From IMG/VR virus record IMGVR_UViG_3300010391_000195, positions 1 through 38,599 of that record: DNA of 38,599 nt. One strand, given 5' to 3'. The DNA comes from a virus. Positions 22,831 to 30,249 of this stretch are shown piece by piece. The translations under genes and the position numbers were made by a program. The notes below the pieces were generated by a model. It searched no databases and was not told the origin of the DNA. It was given only the letters and a program-made list of their open reading frames with translations. Each line of letters begins with the position of its first letter. The stretch's first letter is position 1.

Positions 22831-24762
22831 ATGACCCTTTGTATCAGCCGCATCGCGGGAATAAACTTCCTGTCGTTCGCGGAGTTTGACTTCAAGCCCG
22901 AAAAGGGCCTCACGGCCATCGTAGGCATGAACAAAGACTCTCCCGGTTCGCAATCCAACGGCTCCGGCAAGAGCGCCTTAACCTGTGATGCGCTGGCGTT
23001 CGCGCTGTTCGGCAAGACCCTTCGGGGCATTGACGGCGACGCCGTGATCCGGCTCGGTGCAGAAGCCGACGGATGCGAAGTTTGGGTCGAACTTGAGCAG
23101 GACGGTCATACCATCAAGATCGTTCGACGGCGCAAAGGGGGTAAGACCATCTTGAAGCTCTTTACCCCCACCGAAGGCGACGTGTCATTTGACCGTGTGA
23201 AAGACGTTCAAGGGCAGATCGAGCAACTTCTCGGGTTTGATTTTAACGTCTTCACGCAGACGGTCGTATTCGGGCAGGGCATTGATAGATTCTTGCGCCT
23301 GTCCGACAGCGACAAGAAGGCCGTCATCGAGCGCGTCTTGAACCTGTCGGTCTTCGAGCGCGCCGTTGAAGCCGCCCGCGCCGCCGAGAAGTTCTGCCGT
23401 AGCGATGGTGGGGCGTTGGAACTGCGAATCGCCGTGGAAGAAGCCAAGAAGGTCACGCTGGAACGCGAGCGCGATGCTATGCGCGACGCCGCCGAGCGCA
23501 AGCACATCGACCGTAAGACGCGCATTGCGGCATTGGAAAAGGCCATTGCTGACGCTCCAACGCCGGATGAATTTACGAAGGCCGACGCCGCCATCGTGGA
23601 AACTGAGAAAACCCGCTCGCGGCATGAAACCGAAAAGGCACGATGCTCAGAGTCGCTCAAACCGCTGGCCGCTCAAAAAACGTCTGCTTCGGAGGCCCTT
23701 GACGCCGCAGGTCGGGAAGCCGCCAAACTCGGCTCGGTCGCTAATGTCTCGCAGGCCAAGATGGTTAGCTTTTCAAAAACCCTCACGGGCGTTGAAGGGC
23801 TCGTGAACCGCAAGTGCCCGACGTGTTTTCAGGACGTCGCCGGAGATCACGTCGAAAAGTCTATGGCCCCGAAGCTCAAAGACCTTGAAGGGCAATACAT
23901 AAAAGCTCGTGACGCCGCTGACGCCGCCGACGCCAAGGTCGATGCGTTCAGAAAAGACTTCAAAGCCGCTCAGACAACCTTTGATAATGCAACGGCATCG
24001 GTCATTCGGCTTCAAACGGAGCTTCGCGTCGTCGATCTTGCTCTCGTTGAGGCCGTCCGTTGTCGAACGGCGTTGGATCGTCGCCAAGCCGACATTGAAC
24101 GATTCATCGAAGACCTCGCTCGGCTCAAAGCCGAAGGCGAAGTGGAAGCGGCGGACCTCCGAGGTTTCAACGACAAGATTAAAACCGTTACCGATGAAAT
24201 GACCGCGCTGGCCTTGAAATCCGCTGCGTTGCGCGTTCGGGCCGACGACGCCCGTTTTTGGGTGGACGCCTTCGGGCTCGGGGGCATCCGGTCGATGCTC
24301 TTGGACTCGGTGTTGCCGTTCGTGGAGGATCGCGCTAACGAGTATCTCATGGAAATAACAGGCGGCACGATTCGCGTGGCATTGTCCCCGGTGCGGCCCC
24401 TTAAAAGCGACGACCGGCTCAAAGACACGATCACGGTTGCGATTGCCACATCCAGCGCAGGGGCGACCTACGAGTCGCTTTCCAGCGGCGAGCAACAGCG
24501 CGTGGACCTCGCGCTGGCTTTGTCCCTATTTGACCTTGCGCGCTTGCGTTCCGGCGCGGACATCGGCCTTGTGGCCTTTGACGAGCTTTTCGAGCATCTG
24601 GACGCCGCCGGGTGCGAAACCGCCGTGAAGCTCCTGCAACGAATCGCCTCGCGGTTTGGGTCGGTCTTGGTCGTGTCGCATCAAGACGCGCTTCTGCAAG
24701 ACGTCCCGCACGTCGTCCGCGTCGTCAAAGAAAACGTCATCAGCCGCGTGGAGGTCGCATGA
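22831..24762 (+). CDS. SbcC/Rad50/gp46-like ATPase
   Basis: 643 residues. An N-terminal ABC-type half (IVGMNKDSPGS, then N-G-S-G-K-S Walker A at 43-48) is followed by a long coiled coil interrupted by a zinc hook CPTC (329-332), then signature LSSGEQQRVDLAL (near 550) and Walker B LVAFDELFEHLD (near 580). It would pair with the SbcD-like nuclease. The length resembles phage gp46 rather than bacterial SbcC of about 1000 residues. The ATG is 5 bp after the 903-aa ORF stop; its last codons overlap the next gene (ATGA). Confidence 0.9.
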   Translation: MTLCISRIAGINFLSFAEFDFKPEKGLTAIVGMNKDSPGSQSNGSGKSALTCDALAFALFGKTLRGIDGDAVIRLGAEADGCEVWVELEQDGHTIKIVRRRKGGKTILKLFTPTEGDVSFDRVKDVQGQIEQLLGFDFNVFTQTVVFGQGIDRFLRLSDSDKKAVIERVLNLSVFERAVEAARAAEKFCRSDGGALELRIAVEEAKKVTLERERDAMRDAAERKHIDRKTRIAALEKAIADAPTPDEFTKADAAIVETEKTRSRHETEKARCSESLKPLAAQKTSASEALDAAGREAAKLGSVANVSQAKMVSFSKTLTGVEGLVNRKCPTCFQDVAGDHVEKSMAPKLKDLEGQYIKARDAADAADAKVDAFRKDFKAAQTTFDNATASVIRLQTELRVVDLALVEAVRCRTALDRRQADIERFIEDLARLKAEGEVEAADLRGFNDKIKTVTDEMTALALKSAALRVRADDARFWVDAFGLGGIRSMLLDSVLPFVEDRANEYLMEITGGTIRVALSPVRPLKSDDRLKDTITVAIATSSAGATYESLSSGEQQRVDLALALSLFDLARLRSGADIGLVAFDELFEHLDAAGCETAVKLLQRIASRFGSVLVVSHQDALLQDVPHVVRVVKENVISRVEVA

Positions 24763-25205
24763 ACCCAAATAAACCTCCGGGTATCAACATGGACAAACTT
24801 TACGAAGAAGTGGACGCACGGATAAAAAAGATGCTTCATGACAACGGCGTGATGACGCTTGGGGCAATGATTTCTGCGCTTGAGCCGCTAGACCCGTCTC
24901 TTTCGATTTATTTCGACTTCTGCGGCTTTGGCCCCGGTGGTTTTATGAGTTACTGGGGCTACTACAACCACTTGGCAGTCGATTTCAAGGAACCGGACAG
25001 GCCCAAAGACACGGTCGGTAATTTTCTTCGCCGGTGCAAAAACGCGCTCGGCGAAACCTTCGAGGGCTACAAAGGCGGTGATTTCGTGATGGACGAAACC
25101 ACGCCCGTTTGGGTCGACAGATACGGTCATGGCGGCGGTACGGCCATCGTCGGAATCAGAGAAGTGGGTTTCGGCGTCGTCATCGACACTCGTTTTGTGG
25201 AGTAG
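24759..25205 (+). CDS. conserved phage protein (SYWGYYNHLAV, GYKGGDFVM motifs)
   Basis: 148 residues. VMTLGAMISALEPLDPSLSIYFDFCGFGPGGFMSYWGYYNHLAVDF and FEGYKGGDFVMDETTPVWVDRYGHGGGTAIVGI match a widely distributed phage family that I recognise by the S-Y-x-G-x-Y and G-Y-K-G-G-x-F-x-M motifs. Its function is unknown. The ATG overlaps the SbcC-like stop and has GGAGGT upstream. Confidence 0.75.
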   Translation: MNPNKPPGINMDKLYEEVDARIKKMLHDNGVMTLGAMISALEPLDPSLSIYFDFCGFGPGGFMSYWGYYNHLAVDFKEPDRPKDTVGNFLRRCKNALGETFEGYKGGDFVMDETTPVWVDRYGHGGGTAIVGIREVGFGVVIDTRFVE

Positions 25206-25210
25206 TAGTA

Positions 25211-25420
25211 ATGGACCTATCGCCCGTGGTGAACTATCTTTTGACGTGTCCGCATTGTTCGAGGAAAATTCTCGTGACCGCCGTGCTTAACGGATCGAAC
25301 CATAATATCAGCGTTCTTGTGGCCTGTGGCGATTGCCTCAAGACGTCGGGCGTCGATCCCCAATGGAAAGCCAATAACCCTGCGGGTGCAAAAGAAATCG
25401 AAGATTGGCTGGCGAGTTAG
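25211..25420 (+). CDS. small zinc-ribbon protein
   Basis: 69 residues: MDLSPVVNYLLTCPHCSRKILVTAVL ... LVACGDCLKTSGV. Two CxxC pairs about 25 residues apart suggest one zinc ribbon. The start has GGAG eight bases upstream. It is followed two bases later by the nuclease gene. Confidence 0.65.
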   Translation: MDLSPVVNYLLTCPHCSRKILVTAVLNGSNHNISVLVACGDCLKTSGVDPQWKANNPAGAKEIEDWLAS

Positions 25421-25421
25421 C

Positions 25422-25952
25422 ATGGGCGACCCCGAGGCCATTTCCAGAGCCCGTTCCCGTTCGCACCAGAAGGGCAACGCCTTCGAGCGCGAGGCCGCAA
25501 AGCTGCTATCAAAAGCCGTCTACGGGCGCGATAACGTATTGCGACGGACGCCGCTGTCGGGCGGCTGGTCCGCTAAGTCTAACGGGGATATTATCGTAGA
25601 CCCCACGGCCCTGCGATCCGAAGAAAACTCATGGAACGTCTATGTCGAGTGCAAAAATTACAGGAGCTTTTCGCTGATAGACTTTTTTCCGGGTTTGGGC
25701 AAAGCAACCCCCATGCTTGAAAAATTCTGGTCCGAAGCGTCTATTGCCGCCAAGACCAAAAAGCCGATTCTGCTTTTTAGGGCAAACGGCTGGAAGACAG
25801 CTATCGCCACCGTGCGGTTACGCGGCTTCCCGCTGATCCCGTATCGTGAGCTTGGGGGTTTTTGGAACGGCGAGGACATCGCGCTGTTTTACCTGAACGA
25901 ACTTGAAAGGCCGACCATTGCCGAGGCCATTCAGGAATGGGCCTTGACGTGA
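25422..25952 (+). CDS. Holliday-junction-resolvase-like PD-(D/E)XK nuclease
   Basis: 176 residues. QKGNAFEREAAKLLSKA (the first catalytic Glu helix), RRTPLSGGW, GDIIVDP (Asp) and VYVECKNYRSF (E-x-K) give the PD-(D/E)XK layout of archaeal Hjc-type resolvases and related phage nucleases. Together with RecA-like, SSB and SbcCD-like genes it would resolve recombination junctions or trim branched DNA before packaging. The ATG follows the upstream TAG by one base. Confidence 0.75.
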   Translation: MGDPEAISRARSRSHQKGNAFEREAAKLLSKAVYGRDNVLRRTPLSGGWSAKSNGDIIVDPTALRSEENSWNVYVECKNYRSFSLIDFFPGLGKATPMLEKFWSEASIAAKTKKPILLFRANGWKTAIATVRLRGFPLIPYRELGGFWNGEDIALFYLNELERPTIAEAIQEWALT

Positions 25953-26227
25953 CGCTTGACGAACATGGCTTCGTGACGCATCGCGTGTTATCAGACGGTC
26001 GGATAGCGGCGGTCGTGCCGCTGATCTTCGGTGGCCGCATCTGCGTCGGGCGCGGCTACGAGAGCTACGAGCATGGATACTGATATGAGTCCATCGACGC
26101 GGCGGTCGCCGCCATGACCGCATGGAAGCCCGAGGTCGATCCCGAGCCGGTCGGCTGGCATCGTGAAACCAGAACCGCCCGCCGCCGTCCCAATGGCGAT
26201 CCGGCTCAAGAATACATCGAGCCCTAG
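25949..26227 (+). pseudogene. conserved small phage protein interrupted by in-frame TGA
   Basis: A GTG start overlaps the nuclease stop (GTGA). The frame reads VTLDEHGFVTHRVLSDG...AVVPLIFGGRICVGRGYESYEHGY, then TGA at 26081-26083 (codon 45), then YESIDAAVAAMTAWKPEVDPEPVGWHRETRTARRRPNGDPAQEYIEP. The post-TGA part (A-A-x-A-A-x-x-x-W ... G-W-x-R ... R-R-x-P-x-G-D-P-x-x-E-Y-I) is the conserved half of a known phage family. From memory, that family has an aromatic/Cys W-C-Y at the TGA position. So a single-base change (e.g. TGC or TGG to TGA), an assembly error, or readthrough explains it. Confidence 0.6.
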
Positions 26228-26634
26228 TCGTCGTAGAACATCTGGCGGGGCAAATGCTCGCGGGCGCTCTGGCCGAGATACCGGACAAGCCGCATATCAT
26301 GGCTCGCAAGGGCCTCGTCGATCTGCGAGGCCAGAATCGCCGGAAGCATCGACTTGAGTTCTGCCAGTTCCAGCTTCGCTATTTCACGGGCCATCAGGTT
26401 GCTCTCGTGTTCCGTCAAGCTCACCCGTAGGACCGGGACGGTCGAGTCCAGAGCGCCCTTCGTGTGCTTGCGCTCGTGCTTGCGATACCTGTTTTTGAAC
26501 TTGACGACGCGAAGCGCCGTGCGAGGCCCTTCGTTGCCGTGCTTTTTGGCTTCTGCCTCGGCGACCGCCGCGACTTGTTTCAGTTCGTCGTTAAGCTGAC
26601 GAATGTAATTATCGCGCATTTTGATTTGACTCAT
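26224..26634 (-). CDS. hypothetical helical protein downstream of structured RNA-like region
   Basis: 136 residues, charged and helical: LNDELKQVAAVAEAEAKKHG, a basic segment FKNRYRKHERKHTKG, LRVSLTEHESNLMAREIAKLELAELKSML and IDEALASHDMRLVRYLG. Not recognised. Its TAG overlaps the convergent neighbour's TAG (CTAG). The ATG at 26634 has no SD, and the 3' arm of a 13-bp helix closing a 218-nt structured region ends one base before it, so translation may depend on that structure. A downstream in-frame ATG (MRDNYIRQL) is an alternative start. Confidence 0.6.
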   Translation of the reverse strand: MSQIKMRDNYIRQLNDELKQVAAVAEAEAKKHGNEGPRTALRVVKFKNRYRKHERKHTKGALDSTVPVLRVSLTEHESNLMAREIAKLELAELKSMLPAILASQIDEALASHDMRLVRYLGQSAREHLPRQMFYDD

Positions 26635-26635
26635 G

Positions 26636-26853
26636 GCTGGCGCGGTGTGCCGCCCGAAGGCGGCAAGCCGTCATCCGCACGAGCCGGGCCGTCCGCTTTC
26701 ATGAAGCGGCCAATCTCCCGGCTGGCTGACCGTCAACGTGGTCTTTCCCGGTCAATCATCGGATTACCGCTACGGTTACGCCAAGCGGCATTTACGGGTC
26801 CAAATACGTCTGGACACCGTGCGGGCAAACCCCCGCATGGACACCGCGCCAGC
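26636..26853 (-). ncRNA. candidate structured RNA closed by a 13-bp helix
   Basis: GCTGGCGCGGTGT (26636-26648) and ACACCGCGCCAGC (26841-26853) pair perfectly. Inside on the minus strand are further perfect stems: TGCGGG/CCCGCA, GTCCA/TGGAC, a nested GCCGGG(CCGCTT-AAGCGG)CCCGGC at 26683-26722, and GCCGCC-TTCG-GGCGGC with a UUCG loop at about 26650-26665. No gene fits this stretch. The strand is inferred from flanking minus-strand genes; the structure itself is nearly strand-symmetric. It could be a leader RNA, a free RNA, or a small inverted-repeat element (no target duplication seen). Confidence 0.5.
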
Positions 26854-26864
26854 GACAAGTCAAA

Positions 26865-27083
26865 TTACTTCTTGGCGGCGGCTTTGCCCAAGAACCATTC
26901 GGCGTTGCGGTGCCGCGCCGGGGGTAGCACTTTGCCCTCGTGTTGGAGCTTGTCCCACGTCGTCATGCCGAGCATAATCAGCCGTAGGACCGTCTGGTAA
27001 CACGAGTTGCAAAGCCCCCGGCGAACCGCCTCGCGTCCGCAATCGGGCTTGAGACAAGACGCCTTGTTTTTGGTTTCGGTCAT
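26865..27083 (-). CDS. small zinc-finger protein (CxxxxC...RGLCNSCY)
   Basis: 72 residues: SCLKPDCGREAVRRGLCNSCYQTVLRLIMLGMTTWDKLQHEGKVLPP. The C-x4-C-x9-C-x2-C set resembles the zinc modules found in small phage DNA-binding proteins and homing-endonuclease accessory domains. The transcript start predicted from the consensus promoter at 27090-27117 falls at or next to the ATG, and there is no SD at normal spacing, so translation may be leaderless. Confidence 0.7.
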   Translation of the reverse strand: MTETKNKASCLKPDCGREAVRRGLCNSCYQTVLRLIMLGMTTWDKLQHEGKVLPPARHRNAEWFLGKAAAKK

Positions 27084-27089
27084 GGTTTT

Positions 27090-27117
27090 AGTGTATCATC
27101 CTTTTCTTGCGTGTCAA
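27090..27117 (-). promoter_or_regulatory. sigma70 promoter TTGACA-16-TACACT
   Basis: A perfect -35 (TTGACA) and a 4/6 -10 (TACACT) are 16 bases apart, overlapping the end of the gene that stops at 27114. The -10 ends six bases before the ATG at 27083. This is the best sigma70 match seen in the window. Confidence 0.6.
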
Positions 27118-27377
27118 GCGCATTTGGCGAGTTTTTGCGCTTCGCCCATTGTTTGCTTGACCCACCTGACGGCCACTTTTTCGGTCTTAAACGACGGCGC
27201 GGAGTCCATGTGCAGGGGGATTTCCTGCGGGGTGTAGTCCTCGCCCGGTGTTTCAAGATACAGGGCGATCATGGGTTCCCACTTCTTGCCGTTTTCCGTC
27301 TCCCAACGCCCGACAAGGGCGCACTTGCGTCCCGCCATCAGCGGGAGCTTCTTGACGATCTGACGATCTTTTGCCAT
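27114..27377 (-). CDS. hypothetical protein
   Basis: 87 residues: MAKDRQIVKKLPLMAGRKCALVGRWETENGKKWEPMIALYLETP ... FKTEKVAVRWVKQTMGEAQ. A short beta-rich N-terminus is followed by a helix; not recognised. AGGAG lies six bases before the ATG. Confidence 0.65.
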   Translation of the reverse strand: MAKDRQIVKKLPLMAGRKCALVGRWETENGKKWEPMIALYLETPGEDYTPQEIPLHMDSAPSFKTEKVAVRWVKQTMGEAQKLAKCA

Positions 27378-27386
27378 TTCTGGCTC

Positions 27387-27938
27387 CTATAAAAGTTTCA
27401 CGGGCCTGATTTCTATGAGCGCGGCCCACAGCCGGTCGCAACGCTCGCATCGCGTCTGGAAAAGCTCTGGCGGCTTGTCCGCATGACCCGCGCATATCTG
27501 CCCGTAGACGATCTTGGCCGCTTTTTCCATGCCGCGCTGTTCGGCGTCGCGCTCGGCGGAGCGAATGGCGTTTACAATCGCAATGTGTCCTTCGCACTTG
27601 GGGAGGAACTTTCCGGTCTTTTCGTCGGTTCTGCAATCGCAGGATTTGAGATTGACGTTCACGAAGCTGGCGTAGTCTTCCGGCGTCATGGGTTCCCTTG
27701 CGTGGATCGAAGTGGTGATCTCAGCGGCAGATCGCTTCACGTTACGATCACAGCATGAAGGATTCGGCAACGTCCCAAATGACGCCCGTTCGAGAGCGAT
27801 CCTCGCGCACTCTTTTCGTTCTTCCAGCACGGCGGCGCGGGCGTCCTCCAAACACGCAACGCGCAACTGCTCGAAGGTCATTTTTGTATTTACCGAGAAG
27901 GCCGCGAACGTCGCGGTAATCCTATCTTCTGGTGTCAC
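27387..27938 (-). CDS. Cys-containing phage protein (EERKECARIA helix)
   Basis: 183 residues. EDARAAVLEERKECARIALERA, EPMTPEDYASFVNVNLKSCDCRTDEKTGKFLPKCEGHIAIVNAIRSAERDAEQRG and CERCDRLWAALIEI. The 'E-R-x-x-C-A-x-I-A' helix recurs in the gene at 7710-7970; the C-D-C, C and CERC residues could bind zinc. A GTG at 27938 with AAGGAG eight bases upstream is the start; the ORF continues open upstream but that part belongs to another gene in a different frame. Confidence 0.65.
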   Translation of the reverse strand: MTPEDRITATFAAFSVNTKMTFEQLRVACLEDARAAVLEERKECARIALERASFGTLPNPSCCDRNVKRSAAEITTSIHAREPMTPEDYASFVNVNLKSCDCRTDEKTGKFLPKCEGHIAIVNAIRSAERDAEQRGMEKAAKIVYGQICAGHADKPPELFQTRCERCDRLWAALIEIRPVKLL

Positions 27939-27961
27939 TTGGATTTCTCCTTTGTATTGAA

Positions 27962-28114
27962 TCAAAGCCCGAGGGCCTCTTTTTCTTTGGGCGTCAACTT
28001 CATCATCGCCTTTTTGCCGGTTTTCTCGCGGCGGCGATCCGTTGCTTCTTCCCGTTTCCGCTTGCGGTCGATGCGCTTGTGCTTTTCCCACCACCGCAGA
28101 ACCTTCGGCGTCAA
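27962..28114 (-). CDS. small basic phage protein (WWEKHKRID...KLTPKEKEALGL)
   Basis: 50 residues from a TTG start: LTPKVLRWWEKHKRIDRKRKREEA, then a basic helix and MMKLTPKEKEALGL. Small phage proteins with a W-W-x-x-H-K start and a K-L-T-x-E-E/K-x-x-A-L-G-L end are familiar, so the frame is probably real although it is short. AAGGGAAG lies about eight bases upstream. It overlaps, in another frame, the fragment at 28113-28175. Confidence 0.55.
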   Translation of the reverse strand: MTPKVLRWWEKHKRIDRKRKREEATDRRREKTGKKAMMKLTPKEKEALGL

Positions 28115-28175
28115 CGGACGGGCTTCCCTTGCCGAACGGGGCCTCGCAGTCCACGAAAATCAAGGTCGCCATCAT
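28113..28175 (-). pseudogene. possible N-terminal remnant of a phage DnaQ-type exonuclease
   Basis: After an SD-less ATG that follows the upstream stop by one base, the frame reads MMATLIFVDCEAPFGKGSPSV and then loses any recognisable pattern. The F-V-D-C-E-A start resembles phage RNase-H-fold exonucleases, which continue 'xxxTEFGAV' for about 150 residues. Here only about 20 residues remain before the next gene. It may be a deletion remnant, or coincidence. Confidence 0.3.
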
Positions 28176-28176
28176 G

Positions 28177-28425
28177 TCACCAAAAATCAGAGCAAGGCGC
28201 GAATCGAATAAACTTCCCGTTGTCGTCGTGGACAAGCTCGTCGAGGTGCCCCTCGCTGTCATAGCAATAAAGTCTCAGGGTGCCGAGTCACCCGTCTTCG
28301 TGAAGTTTCTGTACGACGCCTTCAGCGTCGTTCGTCACGGTCGGATAGCGGTCCCAAGGGCCAAGATCGCGGATGACCATGACCTCGCTGTCGATACGTT
28401 CGATTTGATATTGGGCTCTGTTCAT
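28177..28425 (-). pseudogene. conserved phage protein (DLGPWDRYPTVTNDAE family) with in-frame TGA
   Basis: The frame from the ATG at 28425 (AGGAG five bases upstream, overlapping the preceding stop) reads MNRAQYQIERID..VMVIRDLGPWDRYPTVTNDAEGVVQKLHEDG. Then comes TGA (28288-28290, codon 46), then LGTLRLYCYDSEGHLDELVHDDNGKFIRFAPCSDFW and the terminal TGA. Both halves match one well-known phage family (D-L-G-P-W-x-x-Y-P-T-V-T-N-D-A-E ... Y-D-S-E-G-x-x-D-E), so it is a single gene split by one stop, perhaps CGA to TGA. Function unknown. Confidence 0.7.
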
Positions 28426-28748
28426 GGCGTCTCCTCTTTGCCCCCACATACCAAATCTCCGAGGGCTTCATGCACTTCGACGCACAGCGCCGAATGCTCG
28501 TCGCCGCCGTTTGGGGCGTCGCATCCTTCAACGCATCCGTTACGGTCTTGCAGACGCCGAAGCAGTTGCCTGAATCGCTCGCTGACGGCGCGCTCTTGCA
28601 CGATAACGTCTTTGATGCACCCGGCACAAGCGGACCATTTCTCGACGGTTGCGGCGCAGTCGGGGCTATGGTGGCCTTTGCTATGCCATACGGTGCAATG
28701 GTCAATGACTTCCGTTGCCGTTGCTTCCGGGCTCAGTCGGTCGGTCAT
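28422..28748 (-). CDS. Cys/His-rich hypothetical protein
   Basis: 108 residues. MTDRLSPEATATEVIDHCTVWHSKGHHSPDCAATVEKWSACAGC is followed by a helix (ERAVSERFRQLLRRLQDR) and C..GC...HSALC. Seven or more Cys plus His suggest metal binding. AAGGAGG lies three bases before the ATG. Not recognised. Confidence 0.65.
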   Translation of the reverse strand: MTDRLSPEATATEVIDHCTVWHSKGHHSPDCAATVEKWSACAGCIKDVIVQERAVSERFRQLLRRLQDRNGCVEGCDAPNGGDEHSALCVEVHEALGDLVCGGKEETP

Positions 28749-28766
28749 GGGCCTCCTTGTTATTTT

Positions 28767-29009
28767 TCACGCTGTTTCATCCTGCTGTTCGGACAGCGAC
28801 CATTCCAGATACCGCGCCAGATACTCGACCAGAACGTCCTGATCCAGTAAGTGCTGGCGGTACGGTTCCAGCGCGCTTTTCAGGCGCGGATAAAGCTCGC
28901 TATCGGGGATTTTGCCCATCGACGCCTCAACGGCGATTTTTGACAGGGCTTTGATCGCGTCTGACGGAAGAAGGTCGCTGAGAGTTTTCGATTTCCAGTC
29001 GGGCATCAT
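28767..29009 (-). CDS. small helical protein
   Basis: 80 residues, no Cys: MMPDWKSKTLSDLLPSDAIKALSKIAVEASMGKIPDSELYPRLKSALEPYRQHLL and an amphipathic end. Not recognised. AGGAG is six bases before the ATG; the gene follows the 29019-29378 gene by 9 bp. Confidence 0.65.
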   Translation of the reverse strand: MMPDWKSKTLSDLLPSDAIKALSKIAVEASMGKIPDSELYPRLKSALEPYRQHLLDQDVLVEYLARYLEWSLSEQQDETA

Positions 29010-29018
29010 GGCGTTCTC

Positions 29019-29378
29019 CTAAAGCGGACCCTCTTGTCCGTGTGGCTTATCCAGCATCTCGCTCCGCCGGGCGGACGTCTCGAACGGGATCGTCGGGTCC
29101 ATCCCGAGTTCCGACGTCGGCTTGAATACGTCGTAGCCGTCAAAGTCCTCGGCGTGTTTAATTGACTCAAGGTAACGGTCGCCCCACTTGTCGCGCCAAT
29201 GCCAGAATACTTCCAGTTTCGCGTCCCATCGGGCGATAGCGGCGTTGCGGCAGTTGCCAAGGTAATACATACCGTCCATCAGAGCCGCCTTCTTGATGAT
29301 CCACCACGACGGTATTTTGGGGTCGTTAGCGTCTTGACCGGGATAAACCCACTTGATGATTTTGTCACGCCAGTTCAT
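29019..29378 (-). CDS. conserved phage protein (PKIPSWWIIKKAALMDGMYYLGNCRNA)
   Basis: 119 residues. DPKIPSWWIIKKAALMDGMYYLGNCRNAAIARWDAKLEVFWHWRDKWGDRYLESIKHAEDFDGYDVFKP is the full signature of a widespread phage family of unknown function (P-x-x-W-W-x-I-K-x-x-x-x-x-D-G-x-Y-Y-x-G-x-C-R-N-A). The ATG overlaps the upstream stop (ATGA). Confidence 0.78.
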   Translation of the reverse strand: MNWRDKIIKWVYPGQDANDPKIPSWWIIKKAALMDGMYYLGNCRNAAIARWDAKLEVFWHWRDKWGDRYLESIKHAEDFDGYDVFKPTSELGMDPTIPFETSARRSEMLDKPHGQEGPL

Positions 29379-29992
29379 GTGTCAAGCACCGTCAAAATTT
29401 CCGCCTTGTGATCGTATAGCTTCTCCAGCGTCGCCAGAAGCCGCTTGCCCTTTGGCGTCAAGTGCTTGCGTTCCACGGTGAAGTATCTGCCGTTTTTCAC
29501 GAGGTCGTAGTTCGACAGCGACGCCCCCGTGGAGCCAAGATAGACGATGGCCGAAACATCCAAGCACCGGGCGTAACTGCCGTTTTCGTACAGGATCGAC
29601 CTCGCGGCGTCCTCGCTAATCTTGTGATTTTCCTCACCGCCGTAGCTGACGCTAAAGCCGGTTCCCACGCCGAAAATACGCTTTGTCTTTTTTGACATCG
29701 GTTTGATGCCGATATTCGGGACGCCATCGACGGCGTAGTGCTTGGCCTTCTGCAAAATGCGGTTCAGCGCGTATGTTTCCGTTTTGACTTTCAGCTTGTG
29801 TATCGACGAACTCAAGATCACGTCGGAATACAGCTTCGCTCCGACGCCGGGGATGCAGACCAGACCTTTCGGGTCTTTGACGAACACGGCATAAGCCGCA
29901 AGACCGCCCTCGCCGCTGTCGCGCCACTTTGGGCTTTTCACGGGCCAATTAACAAGGCCGTGGCAAATATTCGTTCTACGGTTATAGCTCAC
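29375..29992 (-). CDS. hypothetical protein
   Basis: 205 residues. VSYNRRTNICHGLVNWPVKSPKWRDSGEGGLAAYAVFVKD, then KTKRIFGVGTGFSVSYGGEENHKISEDAARSILY, and a C-terminal winged-helix-like ERKHLTPKGKRLLATLEKLYDHKAEIL. Not recognised. The GTG at 29992 has GGAGGT seven bases upstream and overlaps the previous stop (GTGA), which is better than the TTG 15 bases further up. Confidence 0.65.
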   Translation of the reverse strand: MSYNRRTNICHGLVNWPVKSPKWRDSGEGGLAAYAVFVKDPKGLVCIPGVGAKLYSDVILSSSIHKLKVKTETYALNRILQKAKHYAVDGVPNIGIKPMSKKTKRIFGVGTGFSVSYGGEENHKISEDAARSILYENGSYARCLDVSAIVYLGSTGASLSNYDLVKNGRYFTVERKHLTPKGKRLLATLEKLYDHKAEILTVLDT

Positions 29993-30249
29993 GGCTTGAA
30001 CCTCCAAGTGTCAAGAATGCGGGGCCGGATCGACTTCCAGCGCACCCCAAGGTAATCGAAAAATGCTTCGTCGGTGCCGCAATCGGCACAAATATAGGTC
30101 TTATTGTCCCGCCGACACAAGCTCACGCCAAGGCCGAAGCTAACGGGCATGACCTCGCCGCAACGCGGGCAGGGCTTCGTGGACGCTACGGTCGGCTTCG
30201 ATTTCTTCCCCGGCTTCTTAGTGCAAACGGCGTTCCTCTTTTTCTTCAC
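29989..30249 (-). CDS. zinc-ribbon phage protein (SLCRRDNKTYICADCGTDEA)
   Basis: 86 residues. CPRCGEVMPVSFGLGVSLCRRDNKTYICADCGTDEAFFDY carries the S-R-x-D-N-K-T-Y-I-C-x-x-C-G-T-x-E-A signature of a common small phage family with one zinc ribbon. Preceded by a basic N-terminus. ATGA overlap with the upstream gene. Confidence 0.75.
   Translation of the reverse strand: MKKKRNAVCTKKPGKKSKPTVASTKPCPRCGEVMPVSFGLGVSLCRRDNKTYICADCGTDEAFFDYLGVRWKSIRPRILDTWRFKP

Noticed and set aside
26636-26853. MITE or insertion element bounded by 13-bp inverted repeats
   Set aside because: Considered, but no target-site duplication flanks the arms and the interior is full of RNA-like stems; kept as an RNA candidate instead.
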